From positions 1,550,001-1,614,000 of the forward strand of contig OZ243038.1 of the NCBI GenBank assembly GCA_965212005.1: 64,000 nucleotides of DNA, written 5' to 3'. Made by a program: the position numbers and the translations under genes. The first letter of the stretch is position 1; the number at the start of each line of letters is the position of its first letter. Positions 36,161-44,731 of this stretch are shown piece after piece. Below the pieces are notes generated by a model, which did no database searches, had not been told where the DNA came from, and saw nothing but the letters and a program-made list of their open reading frames with translations. The stretch comes from G965212005 sp965212005 (GTDB taxonomy: Bacteria; Pseudomonadota; Gammaproteobacteria; Porifericomitales; Porifericomitaceae).

Positions 36161-37981
36161 TTATGCACCGGCGTCAGCGTTTAACACGGCGAGAAAATCC
36201 TTTCCGTATCGGTCCAGCTTGGTCTGCCCTACCCCGCTGATTTCCAGCATGTCAGGCAGGCTCAAGGGCCGTTTGCGCAGCATGTCGCGCAGCGTGGAGT
36301 CGTGAAACACCACGTAGGGTGGCACGCCTGCCTGATCGGCCAATTGCTTGCGGCAGGAGCGCAGTGCCTGCCACAAAGCTTCGCTGCCGGGCGGGATGCT
36401 GCGCCCGGCTGCCTTGTCTTGACGGCTGTGCCCGGTGCGCTTGCGGGCTGCGATCGGGTCTTTGCGCAGCACCAGAACTTCCTCTCCCCGGAGCAGGGGA
36501 CGGGCGCGTTCGGTTAGGCACACTGCGTTGAAACGATCCGGATCTGCTTCCAGGTAGCGCTGTATGACCAGTTGGCGCAGGACGGAGCGCCAGCCTTTGG
36601 CGTCCAACTCGTTGCCGATCCCCCAAGTGGGCAGGCGTTGGTGGCGGTGCTGGGAAACTTTGTCGGTGAGTTTCCCCATCAGCACGTCCAGCAGGTGGAC
36701 GGCTCCGAAGCGTTGGCCGGTGCGGACCGCGCAGGAAAGGAGTTTCTGGGCAGCGACGGTTCCATCCCAAGTGTCGGGAGGCGTGAGGCAGACGTCGCAG
36801 TTGCCGCAGGTACCGCTTATCTCCTCGCCGAAATAGGCCAGCAGCGCCTGGCGGCGGCAGCGGGTGATCTCACACCAGCCCAGCAGCGTGTCGAGCTTTC
36901 CGTGCGCAATGCGTTTGCGTGCCGCCTCTGCCGGGGAAGTATCGATCATCCGGCGTACCTGGTACACGTCCTGCAGTCCATAGAGCATCAGTGTTTCCGC
37001 AGGCGCCCCATCGCGGCCGGAGCGCCCCGTCTCCTGGTAGTAGTTCTCCATGCTTTTAGGCAGGTCCAGGTGGACCACAAAACGCACGTCCGGTTTATTG
37101 ATGCCCATGCCAAAGGCAATGGTGGCTACCATTATCAGGCCGTCTTCGCACAGAAAACGGTTTTGGTTGATGGTGCGCGTATGGGTGGGCAGGCCGGCGT
37201 GATAAGGCAGCGCGTGGTAGCCGGCGTTCTGCAGCCGCTCGACGGTGGTCTCGGTCCTCTTGCGGCTCAGGCAATAGATGATGCCGGTTTCGTTCCGGTG
37301 CGTTGCCAGGAAAGCCACGAGTTGGCGCTGGGACTCGGTCTTCGGGGTCACGCGGTAGTGGATGTTGGGCCGATCGAAACTGGCAACAAAGCGTGCCGGG
37401 TTTTCCAGGGCAAGGCGGGTGATGATCTCTGTCCGGGTTCGCATGTCCGCAGTTGCCGTAGTGGCCATGCGCGGCACGTTTGGAAAGATCTGCGCGAGGC
37501 GTCCCAACTCCAGGTAATCAACCCGGAAGTCGTGCCCCCATTGCGAGACACAGTGTGCCTCGTCAATGGCGATGAGAGAGAGCGGCACTGCGGCGAGTTC
37601 GGCCAGGGTCCGATCCTGCAGTAATCGCTCCGGTGCAATGTAGAGGATATCAACGCGCCCGGCGTGCAACTGTTCCAGCACCTGCCGCTGCCCGTCAAAG
37701 CCCAGTGACGAGTTAAGGAATTCAGCGCGGATCCCGAGTTCGCGCAGAGCCGCCACCTGGTTTTGCATCAGGGCAATCAGCGGTGAGACTACCAGTCCGG
37801 TGCCGGGGCGGGCCAGCATCGGGATCTGATAACAGATCGACTTCCCGGCTCCCGTGGGCATCAGTACCAGTGAATCGCGCGACGCCATCGCGGTCGCGAT
37901 GGTTTCTTGCTGTAATCCGCGAAAGGTCGTATAGCCGTAAACGCTACGGAGAATCTCAGCAGGATCGGCGGGAAAGCTCAT
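36161..37981 (-). CDS. recQ: ATP-dependent DNA helicase RecQ
   Basis: 606-residue superfamily 2 3'-5' helicase of recombination and repair. The helicase core shows MPTGAGKSICYQIP (motif I), AIDEAHCVSQWGHDFR (DEAH and aromatic-rich loop), MATTATA (III), and TIAFGMGINKPDVRFVVH and QETGRSGRDG (V, VI). The zinc-binding RQC region has CRRQALLAYFGE and CGNCDVC. The HRDC domain is at the C terminus (PPYVVFHDSTLRDM). Length and domain order are standard. Confidence 0.96.
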   Translation of the reverse strand: MSFPADPAEILRSVYGYTTFRGLQQETIATAMASRDSLVLMPTGAGKSICYQIPMLARPGTGLVVSPLIALMQNQVAALRELGIRAEFLNSSLGFDGQRQVLEQLHAGRVDILYIAPERLLQDRTLAELAAVPLSLIAIDEAHCVSQWGHDFRVDYLELGRLAQIFPNVPRMATTATADMRTRTEIITRLALENPARFVASFDRPNIHYRVTPKTESQRQLVAFLATHRNETGIIYCLSRKRTETTVERLQNAGYHALPYHAGLPTHTRTINQNRFLCEDGLIMVATIAFGMGINKPDVRFVVHLDLPKSMENYYQETGRSGRDGAPAETLMLYGLQDVYQVRRMIDTSPAEAARKRIAHGKLDTLLGWCEITRCRRQALLAYFGEEISGTCGNCDVCLTPPDTWDGTVAAQKLLSCAVRTGQRFGAVHLLDVLMGKLTDKVSQHRHQRLPTWGIGNELDAKGWRSVLRQLVIQRYLEADPDRFNAVCLTERARPLLRGEEVLVLRKDPIAARKRTGHSRQDKAAGRSIPPGSEALWQALRSCRKQLADQAGVPPYVVFHDSTLRDMLRKRPLSLPDMLEISGVGQTKLDRYGKDFLAVLNADAGA

Positions 37982-38176
37982 GCGCCGATTCTATCAAGGC
38001 CAGAGCAGGACTCAAGAGGAACGCATACACGGCAGAGAAAGCGAGCATGGTTCCCGGCTGATCTGAATCAGGCGGCTTGGTTACCGTTTGTTTTTGCCCT
38101 GTTTCGGGTAGTAAGGGTTCAGCATCACCCTTGCATATCGCGCAAGAATTCCCGTATGCTTCCCTTTGTCTTTGCA

Positions 38177-38202
38177 GTCGAGGCCGGGTTGTATAAGAGC
38201 AA
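38177..38202. repeat. 26-bp direct repeat, left copy
   Basis: Identical over 26 bp to 39728-39753. It begins GTCGAGGCCGGGTTGTATAA and ends GAGCAA. The right copy is part of a metH remnant; the left copy is not continued by metH sequence. The pair brackets the AAA ATPase gene and could be a target or attachment-site duplication. Confidence 0.85.
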
Positions 38203-38238
38203 TTAGTAGTTGATTCTATATGGCTCAAGGGCGAGCCT

Positions 38239-39453
38239 TTAATTTTCCCAGTCCCTGCGACGGCGGATGTACTTATCCAGCAACGGCACTGCCAGGACAT
38301 ATTTGCCATGCCGGTTTTTGAATACCATGCCTTTGGTGAATAACGCAGTTAGCATCTGATTGACATGACTACTACCGAAAGCCTGCTCAGTCGACTTTGA
38401 CTGCTCCACAATTTCCTGAACGGTGAATTCTCCGCCACTGTTTTTTAGACGGGCGATGACGCCAAGTAAATCCCGTTGTCGGTCAGTTAGCCGTGCCCAC
38501 CGGCCTTCAAAAAAATCCATGTCGAGCTTGCGGGATATGCGATCGACGATATCCGCGCTCTTTTCATCGACATCTGGCCGACTATCGGTTAAATAATCGT
38601 ATAACTCCCTGCACCAGAATTGAATAAAATAAGGATAGCCATTGGTGTAATCGTAAATCATGTCGTTGAGGTCGTTAAAGTATTTTTTTATCAACGTTGA
38701 TTCTTTATCCAGTGGTTTCATGATTGCTTCATGAGAAGCATCATGGCTTAGATTTTCCAAAGCCATCACTCGGAACATGCGCTCGGCATAGGTGCGCGAC
38801 TCAACCAGTTTGGGGAACAACGTTGGTAGTCCGGCCAGTGCCAGCATAAAAGGTGCGCCTTGGCTTTGCAGGGAGCTGAAGACATCCAGCAATACGCCCA
38901 GAGGGTATTCGTTGTCCTTGCTTCGGTCCGCCAGATTTTGCGCCTCGTCCCAAGCGAATATAATTCCTTTTTTGCCGGGCATGTTCTTTTGCATCAATTC
39001 CCATGCGACAAGCAAAATCCGCTTGATTTTGTCCGAAGTCAAACCTGGCTCATATTCAAACAACGTCATCATGGTTTGGTAATCAAAACGGCTTGTTTGA
39101 CGCTCGGGTGAAGCGATAAAACCGGGGGGAGTCCGTTCATTGAAGGCATACTCCCAATCACCGGAAAAGGTGTTCAAATCTGTCAGCAACCTGCGTGCAA
39201 AATTGCTTTCGCTGACAGAGACTGCTTCGGAAATATCGCTACCGACCCAAATCCAGCCGTTTTCGGCGGCATCTTTGCGGAGAGCTTCTCTCATCAGAAC
39301 GGTCTTCCCGATGCCTCTGATACCGGTCAGAACCAGGTTTTCTAATATCGGAGCCTGGTTCAAGAGTCGGGAGAATTCCCGTCGCTCCATATTTCGTCCA
39401 GCGAGATAGGGTGGAGCGTGGGCGGCACCTGGTCTGTATGGGTTTTCTCTCAT
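38239..39453 (-). CDS. AAA-type ATPase with C-terminal winged helix
   Basis: 404 residues. GIRGIGKTVLM is Walker A (about residues 45-55) and GIIFAWDEAQNL Walker B (about 165-176). A C-terminal segment TDRQRDLLGVIARLKNSGGEFTVQEIVEQ and HVNQMLTALFTKGMVFKNRHGKYVLAVPLLDKYIRR look like a winged-helix domain. This is the layout of AAA_16/archaeal-type STAND-like ATPases, of unknown role, often on mobile DNA. Lower GC than the neighbours recQ and coaD, and bracketed by 26-bp direct repeats, so probably acquired. No partner gene is seen. Confidence 0.8.
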   Translation of the reverse strand: MRENPYRPGAAHAPPYLAGRNMERREFSRLLNQAPILENLVLTGIRGIGKTVLMREALRKDAAENGWIWVGSDISEAVSVSESNFARRLLTDLNTFSGDWEYAFNERTPPGFIASPERQTSRFDYQTMMTLFEYEPGLTSDKIKRILLVAWELMQKNMPGKKGIIFAWDEAQNLADRSKDNEYPLGVLLDVFSSLQSQGAPFMLALAGLPTLFPKLVESRTYAERMFRVMALENLSHDASHEAIMKPLDKESTLIKKYFNDLNDMIYDYTNGYPYFIQFWCRELYDYLTDSRPDVDEKSADIVDRISRKLDMDFFEGRWARLTDRQRDLLGVIARLKNSGGEFTVQEIVEQSKSTEQAFGSSHVNQMLTALFTKGMVFKNRHGKYVLAVPLLDKYIRRRRDWEN

Positions 39454-39606
39454 ATGAAAATTAATACAAAATTAGTAGAAAAAGTAAATTTAGCATATCT
39501 ACTAATTATACATAATTTTCTGATGCAATGAATTGAAGGAAAATATCGAAAAACAGCCTTTGAAGGCTGTTCGGAACTTGTCAAAAAGTCGTGAGGGGGA
39601 TTCACT

Positions 39607-39753
39607 TCACCGCAAATTCGGTGCCAGTCACCGTTCCACTTCGGCCACGTCCATCCCTTTCCGCGCGGCATAGTCCTTGACCTGATCGTGATTAATGGTG
39701 CCGACGGCGAAGTAGAGGCCGCTGACCGTCGAGGCCGGGTTGTATAAGAGCAA
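39607..39753 (-). pseudogene. Remnant of methionine synthase (metH) C terminus
   Basis: On the minus strand this reads YNPASTVSGLYFAVGTINHD, then QVKDYAARKGMDVAEVER-stop-LAPNLR. That is the very C-terminal end of B12-dependent MetH (family pattern YFAVGKI..DQV.DYA.RKGM...E.ERWLAPNL). The Trp codon has become TGA, and the usual HPEAKYF segment between two copies of TACTTC-like sequence has been lost. No other part of metH is in the window. Confidence 0.75.
39728..39753. repeat. 26-bp direct repeat, right copy
   Basis: Second copy of the repeat at 38177-38202, with no mismatches. It encodes LLLYNPAST of the metH remnant on the minus strand. Confidence 0.85.
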
Positions 39754-39897
39754 ATTCCGCGCTTTCTCCCTGCCCGATTTCGCCGCCACGGCTCAGGCAG
39801 CGTTGCCGCCCGGCCGGGTGCGGAACTGGCAGCGTGGAGCGGCGCCCGGTACACTGGAGTAAAGTTTTTGATTCATGAGCGCGGGACGGCGCAGACC

Positions 39898-40389
39898 ATG
39901 GATAATATAGCAATCTATCCGGGAACATTTGATCCGATGACCTTGGGGCACATGGATATTGTTTCGCGGGCCTGCGGGCTGTTTAATCGTATAGTGGTGG
40001 CGGTGGCTACCGGATCGGGGAAGGAAGCGCTCTTTTCTCTGCCGGAGCGTGAAGAGTTGGCGCGGCAGTCGTTGGCGGAATTCCCCAACGTGGAAGTGGT
40101 CTCTCTTGACACGCTGGTGGTGGACCTGGCGCGCAAGCTGGAAGCGCACTTTTTGATTCGCGGGTTGCGGGCCGTTTCGGATTTTGATTACGAGTTTCAA
40201 CTGGCGGCGGCCAACCGTCGCCTGATGCCGGAGTTGGAAACGCTTTTCCTGATGCCGGCGGAGCCGTTTTTGTTTTTGTCTTCCAGCATGGTGCGTGAGA
40301 TCGCTGCCCTGGGCGGGGACGTCAGTGGCCTGGTGCCGGATCAGGTATGCCAGGCCCTGGATCGAAAATTGAGGCACCAGGGGTCATGA
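39898..40389 (+). CDS. coaD: Phosphopantetheine adenylyltransferase
   Basis: 163-residue nucleotidyltransferase, penultimate step of coenzyme A synthesis. AIYPGTFDPMTLGHMDIV carries the (T/H)xGH motif; FLIRGLRAVSDFDYE and FLSSSMVREIAALGGDVSGLVP carry the SSxxVR motif and family end. The ATG at 39898 matches the family; the frame opens 10 codons earlier. ggt overlaps the stop as ATGA. Confidence 0.96.
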   Translation: MDNIAIYPGTFDPMTLGHMDIVSRACGLFNRIVVAVATGSGKEALFSLPEREELARQSLAEFPNVEVVSLDTLVVDLARKLEAHFLIRGLRAVSDFDYEFQLAAANRRLMPELETLFLMPAEPFLFLSSSMVREIAALGGDVSGLVPDQVCQALDRKLRHQGS

Positions 40390-42194
40390 GCGTTCGGAGT
40401 GGCCTTACGCGCCGCCACGGGCAGACGGCACGAGCATTGAAGCCGGCGTTCACTGTGCCGTCCGCGCTAGTCCCCTGGTGTCTGTATGCGCTCTGTTTGG
40501 GGCTGGCCTGGCTGCCGCCGGCACGAGGGGACGAGCTACCTGCCGCCCCCGCACAAGCACTGTCGGGACGCGCCGCACTGGCTACCGCGCATCCGCTGGC
40601 TACGGAGGCCGGCGCCGAGATCCTGCGGCAAGGGGGCAATGCCTTCGATGCAGCGGTGGCCGTCAGCGCGGCGCTGGCAGTGGTAGAGCCTTACTCCTCT
40701 GGAATGGGTGGGGGCGGCTTTTGGCTGTTGCATCGGGAGGCGGATGGCCGGCAGTGGATGCTGGATGGCCGCGAGCGGGCGCCGCTGGCGGCGACGGCGG
40801 CCCTGTTTCGGGATGCCGAGGGGAAGCCCGCGCCTGGGCTCAGCCGGGATGGCCCGCTGGCGGCCGCCGTTCCAGGGCAGCCGGCGGCGCTGGCATACCT
40901 GGCCGAGCATTACGGCTGTCTCTCACTGGCGCAGAGCCTGGCGCCTGCGATTCGTTACGCCCGGCAAGGATTTGCCGTGACCGAACGCTACCGCAAACTG
41001 ACCGGGTTTCGCCTGGAGGTTTTGCGCGCCCAGCCCGCGGCTGCAAGCATTTTTCTGCACCAGGGGGAATTGCCTGCGCTGGGCCATCCTATCGTGCAAC
41101 AGGAGTTGGCGCAGACCTTGACGCAGTTGGGTCGGCAGGGAGCCGATTTTTTTTATCGCGGCGAGTTGGCGCGGCGCCTGGTACATGAGGTGCGCCGTGC
41201 GGGCGGCGTATGGAGCCTGGCTGATTTGGCGGGTTACCAGGTGGTCGAACGCGAGCCGACCCAAAGCCACTACCGCGGCATTCAGATCGTTTCCGCGCCA
41301 CCGCCTTCTTCGGGCGGGCTCGTGATGGGCCTGGCGTTGAACATACTGGAACAATTGGGCCCGGTGCCGCGCGACCCAGTGCAGCGCATGCATTTGGAGA
41401 TTGAAGCGATGCGCCGCGCCTACTGGGTGCGCGCCCGGTACTTGGGGGATCCGGATTTTACCTCGATACAACCGGAGGAATTTTTAAGCGCGAACTATGC
41501 CGTCCGGCAGGCGCTGGACATCATGCCCGATCGCGCCACTGCCAGCACCGATCTGCCACCGTTGAACCCGTTGCCCCGGACGGGCACGCACACGACGCAT
41601 TTTTCCGTGCTGGACGCCGAGGGGAACCGTGTCGCTGCAACCCTCAGTATCAATTTGCCTTTCGGTTCGGGCTTCCTGGTTCCCGGTACCGGGCTGCTTT
41701 TGAACGATGAGATGGATGATTTTGCAATCCATCCGAACGTATCCAACGCATACGGCCTGGTGGGGTGGGAGGCTAATGCGCTCGAACCCGGCAAGCGTCC
41801 GCTTTCCAGCATGACGCCTACTTTTTTGCAGACGCCGGATCAGATCGCTGTGTTGGGCACGCCCGGAGGAAGTCGCATCATCAGCATGGTGCTGCTGGCC
41901 GTGCTGGATTTTGCCCAGGGCCGCGCCGCGGAAGACTGGATCAGCCGCCCGCGTTACCATCATCAATACATGCCCGATGAGGTTCAGTTTGAGTTGGGCG
42001 GACTCTCTACGGAAGAGCAGCAGGGCCTGCAACAGCTAGGGCACCGCCTGGCGGAGAAAAACCGGCGTTATGGCAACATGCAGGTGGTGCTGCGGGACGT
42101 GCGCAGTGGCGAGTTGAGCGCATTCAGCGATCCGCGCGGAGAAGGCACCGGCGCCGTGATCCAGACCCCGCCGCAGGCGCTTTGTCAGCGTTGA
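40386..42194 (+). CDS. ggt: Gamma-glutamyltransferase (glutathione hydrolase)
   Basis: 602-residue periplasmic Ntn hydrolase, self-cleaving into two chains, that hydrolyses glutathione. A signal-like segment ALVPWCLYALCLGLAWLPPARG is near residues 28-50. GRAALATAHPLATEAGAEILRQGGNAFDAAVA and YSSGMGGGGFWLLH are family signatures. The processing/catalytic Thr is in GTHTTHFSVLDAEGNRVA; PLSSMTPTFL and GTPGGSRI form the substrate loops. Start overlaps coaD as ATGA; the 3' end overlaps mutM by 10 nt. Confidence 0.93.
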   Translation: MSVRSGLTRRHGQTARALKPAFTVPSALVPWCLYALCLGLAWLPPARGDELPAAPAQALSGRAALATAHPLATEAGAEILRQGGNAFDAAVAVSAALAVVEPYSSGMGGGGFWLLHREADGRQWMLDGRERAPLAATAALFRDAEGKPAPGLSRDGPLAAAVPGQPAALAYLAEHYGCLSLAQSLAPAIRYARQGFAVTERYRKLTGFRLEVLRAQPAAASIFLHQGELPALGHPIVQQELAQTLTQLGRQGADFFYRGELARRLVHEVRRAGGVWSLADLAGYQVVEREPTQSHYRGIQIVSAPPPSSGGLVMGLALNILEQLGPVPRDPVQRMHLEIEAMRRAYWVRARYLGDPDFTSIQPEEFLSANYAVRQALDIMPDRATASTDLPPLNPLPRTGTHTTHFSVLDAEGNRVAATLSINLPFGSGFLVPGTGLLLNDEMDDFAIHPNVSNAYGLVGWEANALEPGKRPLSSMTPTFLQTPDQIAVLGTPGGSRIISMVLLAVLDFAQGRAAEDWISRPRYHHQYMPDEVQFELGGLSTEEQQGLQQLGHRLAEKNRRYGNMQVVLRDVRSGELSAFSDPRGEGTGAVIQTPPQALCQR

Positions 42195-43000
42195 CAGCGG
42201 GGGCAGAAGTAGCTGGTGCGCTGCTGCTGACGCTGCGCCCGGATGGTTCCCGTACAGCGCGGACAGGGTTGGTCGCCGCGGGCGTAGACGTCCATCTGCA
42301 GTTGAAAGTAACCGGGATTGCCGGCACTGTTGACGAAGTCGCGCAAGGTGGTTCCGCCGGCTTCGATGGCGCGTTCGAGCACGCTGCGCACCGCGTCCGC
42401 CAGCCGTTGGTAGCGCGCCCGTGAGATCCGGCCTGCCGGGCGGCTGGGCGAGATGCCGGCCTGGAACAAGGCCTCGTTTGCGTAAATGTTGCCGATCCCG
42501 GCCACGTTGCGCCCGTCCATCAGGAAACTCTTGACCGCTGCGCGGCGCCCTCGCGAGCGGCGATAAAGGTGCTCGCCGTTAAACTCAGCTCCCAACGGCT
42601 CCGGTCCCAACCGGGCCAGCAGAGGGTGGTGCCGGATCTCATCGCGGCTCCAATGCACGGAGCCGAAACGCCTGGGATCCCGCAGTCGCAGCAGCTTGCC
42701 GGAATTGAAACAGAGGTCGAGCCGATCATGCTCTTCCGGCGCTACCGTACGGTTCAAGATGCGCAGACTGCCGGACATGCCCAGGTGCAGCAGCAGGCAG
42801 CCGCGCTCTGCCTGCAGCAGCAGGTATTTGGCGCGCCGCTCGACCTGGCGGATGGACTGTCCCGGCAACTCGGCGGCCAGCGTCTCCGGCACCGGCCAGC
42901 GCAGCCGCGGATCATATATGCGCACGGCTTGCACTTGTGCGCCCTGCACGTGGGGCGCGATGCCGCGACGGGTGGTTTCTACTTCCGGCAACTCTGGCAT
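42185..43000 (-). CDS. mutM: Formamidopyrimidine-DNA glycosylase
   Basis: 271-residue base-excision enzyme removing 8-oxoguanine. The N terminus PELPEVETTRRGI has the catalytic Pro and Glu. RRAKYLLLQ and HLGMSGSLR hold substrate-binding Lys and Met; the helix-two-turn-helix region is VAGIGNIYANEALF. The C-terminal zinc finger is CPRCTGTI and SYFCPRCQR. Nei is excluded by the MPELPEVET and NIYANE motifs. Convergent with ggt. Confidence 0.96.
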   Translation of the reverse strand: MPELPEVETTRRGIAPHVQGAQVQAVRIYDPRLRWPVPETLAAELPGQSIRQVERRAKYLLLQAERGCLLLHLGMSGSLRILNRTVAPEEHDRLDLCFNSGKLLRLRDPRRFGSVHWSRDEIRHHPLLARLGPEPLGAEFNGEHLYRRSRGRRAAVKSFLMDGRNVAGIGNIYANEALFQAGISPSRPAGRISRARYQRLADAVRSVLERAIEAGGTTLRDFVNSAGNPGYFQLQMDVYARGDQPCPRCTGTIRAQRQQQRTSYFCPRCQR

Positions 43001-43156
43001 GTCCCCTCTGCTCCGTGGTATGCGCTTCGCGCTGTGACAACCTTGCCCGCAGCCTCGGTCCGTTTGCGCATCAGCGCATCGGGCTCGCCTGGGCCCCGAT
43101 CGGTTTCCGGTTCAGGCCGTCCCGGCTGCCCCGGCTGTTGCTGGGACAGCCGCAGG

Positions 43157-43210
43157 CATTTTTGCCGTGCCGGTTGGCGCTGCTTGCGCCGTGGTGGCAC
43201 GGCAAAAATG
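43157..43210. repeat. Long inverted repeat with nested hairpin
   Basis: CATTTTTGCCGTGCC (43157-43171) is perfectly inverted at 43196-43210, and an inner GGCGC/GCGCC stem (43176-43190) sits in the loop. No T-run follows on either strand, so a simple terminator is unlikely. It lies upstream of mutM, at the edge of the cassette region. Confidence 0.8.
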
Positions 43211-43265
43211 GGGCCTTATCCGCCTGGCTGACCAGGCAGCCGCTGCGGCCCAGTTATTCACTCCA

Positions 43266-43337
43266 TCACAGTGCTGGGCCAGATGCTGCGCACGGTAATG
43301 CCACTATCAGTATCATTACTGCTACAACTCTTTTCAC
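43266..43337 (-). pseudogene. Signal-peptide stub of a truncated cassette gene
   Basis: A GTG at 43337 opens a 23-residue frame MKRVVAVMILIVALPCAASG and three more residues, ending at 43266. It looks like the signal peptide of an exported protein cut off at the island edge. It starts 14 nt after the core end of the attC at 43352, the normal place for the first codon of the next cassette. Confidence 0.45.
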
Positions 43338-43351
43338 TGACTTGCCTATCC

Positions 43352-43453
43352 GCATAACACCTGCAATAACAGGCAAATGGTATTTAGCTGAAATTTTGGA
43401 ACGTAGTGACAAAAGCCAAACAGTATTTGTCCTTGTTGATTGCCTTGTTAGCA
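43352..43453 (-). other. attC-like recombination site (long, Vibrio-type)
   Basis: On the minus strand an inverse-core GCTAAC, then AAGGCAATCAACAAGG, starts 12 nt after the stop of the gene at 43465, and a GTTATGC core ends the element at 43352. The two arms (..ATACTGTTTGGC and GCTAAATACCATTTGCC..) are imperfect inverted copies over about 35 nt, as in long integron attC/VCR sites. Reading by eye, not by a covariance model. Confidence 0.6.
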
Positions 43454-43464
43454 GCGTTTCCTGG

Positions 43465-43866
43465 TTAAGACTGTTGTTCTCTGACTCTTCTGGCAAAAAT
43501 CCAATGCCCAAAGAAAACAATTAAATATATGAATATAAATATAAGGTTGTTAACTAATTCTTGAAGAGCTTGGCGCTGCTCCGATTTTAAAATTTGCGCA
43601 TATTCACTTGTTCTTTTTTGAGTTAAAGCGTCCCCAGAAGGAAAAATTTCAGGGTTATTTTCCCTCGTATATTGAGACTTGTTCGAATAACACTCTTTGA
43701 ATTTTTGATTTGATTGATGACATTCAAACGGCATATTGCTGATGGTGAATTCCGGGACTGATAGCTCAACAATGTTCCATGAAGCAAAGCCTGCAGTAAC
43801 AACAAAACAAGCTACAGTAAAAAAGCAAACCGCTAGAGCATATATTTCCAATATTGTTTTCTTCAT
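43465..43866 (-). CDS. Small membrane protein in integron-like cassette
   Basis: 133 residues from the ATG at 43866, preceded by AAGGAGATATGGA. TM1 is LEIYALAVCFFTVACFVVTAGFASW (about 6-30), and TM2 NNLIFIFIYLIVFFGHWIFA (about 107-126), with a hydrophilic region between holding Cys residues in FECHQ and KECYS. No family was recognised. AT-rich against neighbouring core genes. Lies between a broken attC-like repeat (43908) and a full attC-like site (43352), so it looks like a mobile cassette. Confidence 0.7.
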   Translation of the reverse strand: MKKTILEIYALAVCFFTVACFVVTAGFASWNIVELSVPEFTISNMPFECHQSNQKFKECYSNKSQYTRENNPEIFPSGDALTQKRTSEYAQILKSEQRQALQELVNNLIFIFIYLIVFFGHWIFARRVREQQS

Positions 43867-43907
43867 TCCATATCTCCTTATTTGAAGCAATGTTCTGATT
43901 ATTCACT

Positions 43908-43982
43908 CCGGCGCGTTTACGCGTCCGGTTCAGCGCCTTGTTCGGCGCTGCATTACATGAAGTCTTCCTATGGCTTGACAAT
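43908..43982. repeat. 75-bp direct repeat carrying a partial attC and the end of an oxidoreductase gene
   Basis: Matches 47286-47360 at 74 of 75 positions. The shared part includes the last codons (IVKP-stop on the minus strand) of the oxidoreductase at 47346 plus most of the attC-like site that follows it. Outside the repeat the sequences differ. Next to it, around 43998-44019, a second fragment (AACTACGCGCC..CGGCGCC on the minus strand) resembles the attC-like site at 46645. Confidence 0.9.
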
Positions 43983-44132
43983 TTTGCTGCGTCTGGCGCC
44001 GTAGGCGCGTAGTTCATAATCTTATGATACCTGTTTCTCGGTAACAATTATCGACTTCATTGGCAATTTATTTGTGTTAGGCTGCTACAGAAAGGTGAAA
44101 GCTTCTTCTCAAGCGTTCTCTATGGCGCATAA

Positions 44133-44175
44133 ATGTTTTTGTCTCTCTTTGAATGGCTACCCAACAGGGGGAAGG
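44133..44175 (+). repeat. 43-bp inverted repeat, left copy
   Basis: Matches the minus strand of 51061-51103 at 42 of 43 positions, beginning ATGTTTTTGT and ending GGGGGAAGG. In both places an internal ATG opens a frame MATQQGEGQ; here that frame continues only 30 residues to a stop at 44245. Confidence 0.9.
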
Positions 44176-44393
44176 TCAGAAGGACCATTTGTCAAAATTA
44201 AAAAGTAGCGGCAGGTGGTCGGCATGCCTGGTGGCCGGCATTTGACAGGAATGACCGACGGGAAAGAGCAATATTGGGCGTGTCAACTGAAGTCAGTCAG
44301 ATTGCGGGTATTCCAGGACCGGACGACGGCTTCGCGAATCTCTTTCTTTTCTTGGTGAGATAATGGAAAATAGGATGTTCATGCTTCCTGTAC

Positions 44394-44726
44394 TTGCTGG
44401 CAAAGTCCAAGCTGAACGAGGACGCCTGCAACAACGCATTTTGTGCCGGGGTCGGCGACCGGACTGAAGTCAGGCATACCTGCTGGCATCCGAGTGGTAG
44501 CCGTTACGTCAAGATTGATTGCGAAATGGATGATACTGTCTATAAAGGCGGGATGGATAAATGCAGCAGCTTGGACAGTGTGCAGACAGCGCTGTTCTTT
44601 GCACACCTGACCGGCAAAAAACCCGCAGTGATCATTGACGACACGGACGGGCATGTTGGTCGGTTCGAGCACCGTATGAAGACCGCCGGTGAGGCGGTCG
44701 GCGTGGAATCTTTAAGGAGACATTAG
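44394..44726 (+). CDS. Small protein of unknown function upstream of TIR-TPR gene
   Basis: 110-residue frame from a TTG at 44394. Readable part: YVKIDCEMDDTVYKGGMDK and later TGKKPAVIIDDTDGHVGRFEHRMK, which reads like a real soluble domain. The N terminus is uncertain and Cys-rich. Its stop is 5 nt before the TIR-TPR start, and an AAGGAGA lies across its end, so the two are probably one transcription unit. No family was recognised; a cognate partner of the TIR protein is conceivable. Confidence 0.5.
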   Translation: MLAKSKLNEDACNNAFCAGVGDRTEVRHTCWHPSGSRYVKIDCEMDDTVYKGGMDKCSSLDSVQTALFFAHLTGKKPAVIIDDTDGHVGRFEHRMKTAGEAVGVESLRRH

Positions 44727-44731
44727 ACATC

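Noticed and set aside
39541..39575. Hairpin AACAGCC-TTTGAA-GGCTGTT as a terminator of the ATPase gene
   Set aside because: It lies upstream of that gene (minus strand), and the T-rich side faces no gene that would need it.
44041..44085. GTTAGGC core-like site near 44072
   Set aside because: No inverted arms or inverse core at the right distance; likely chance.
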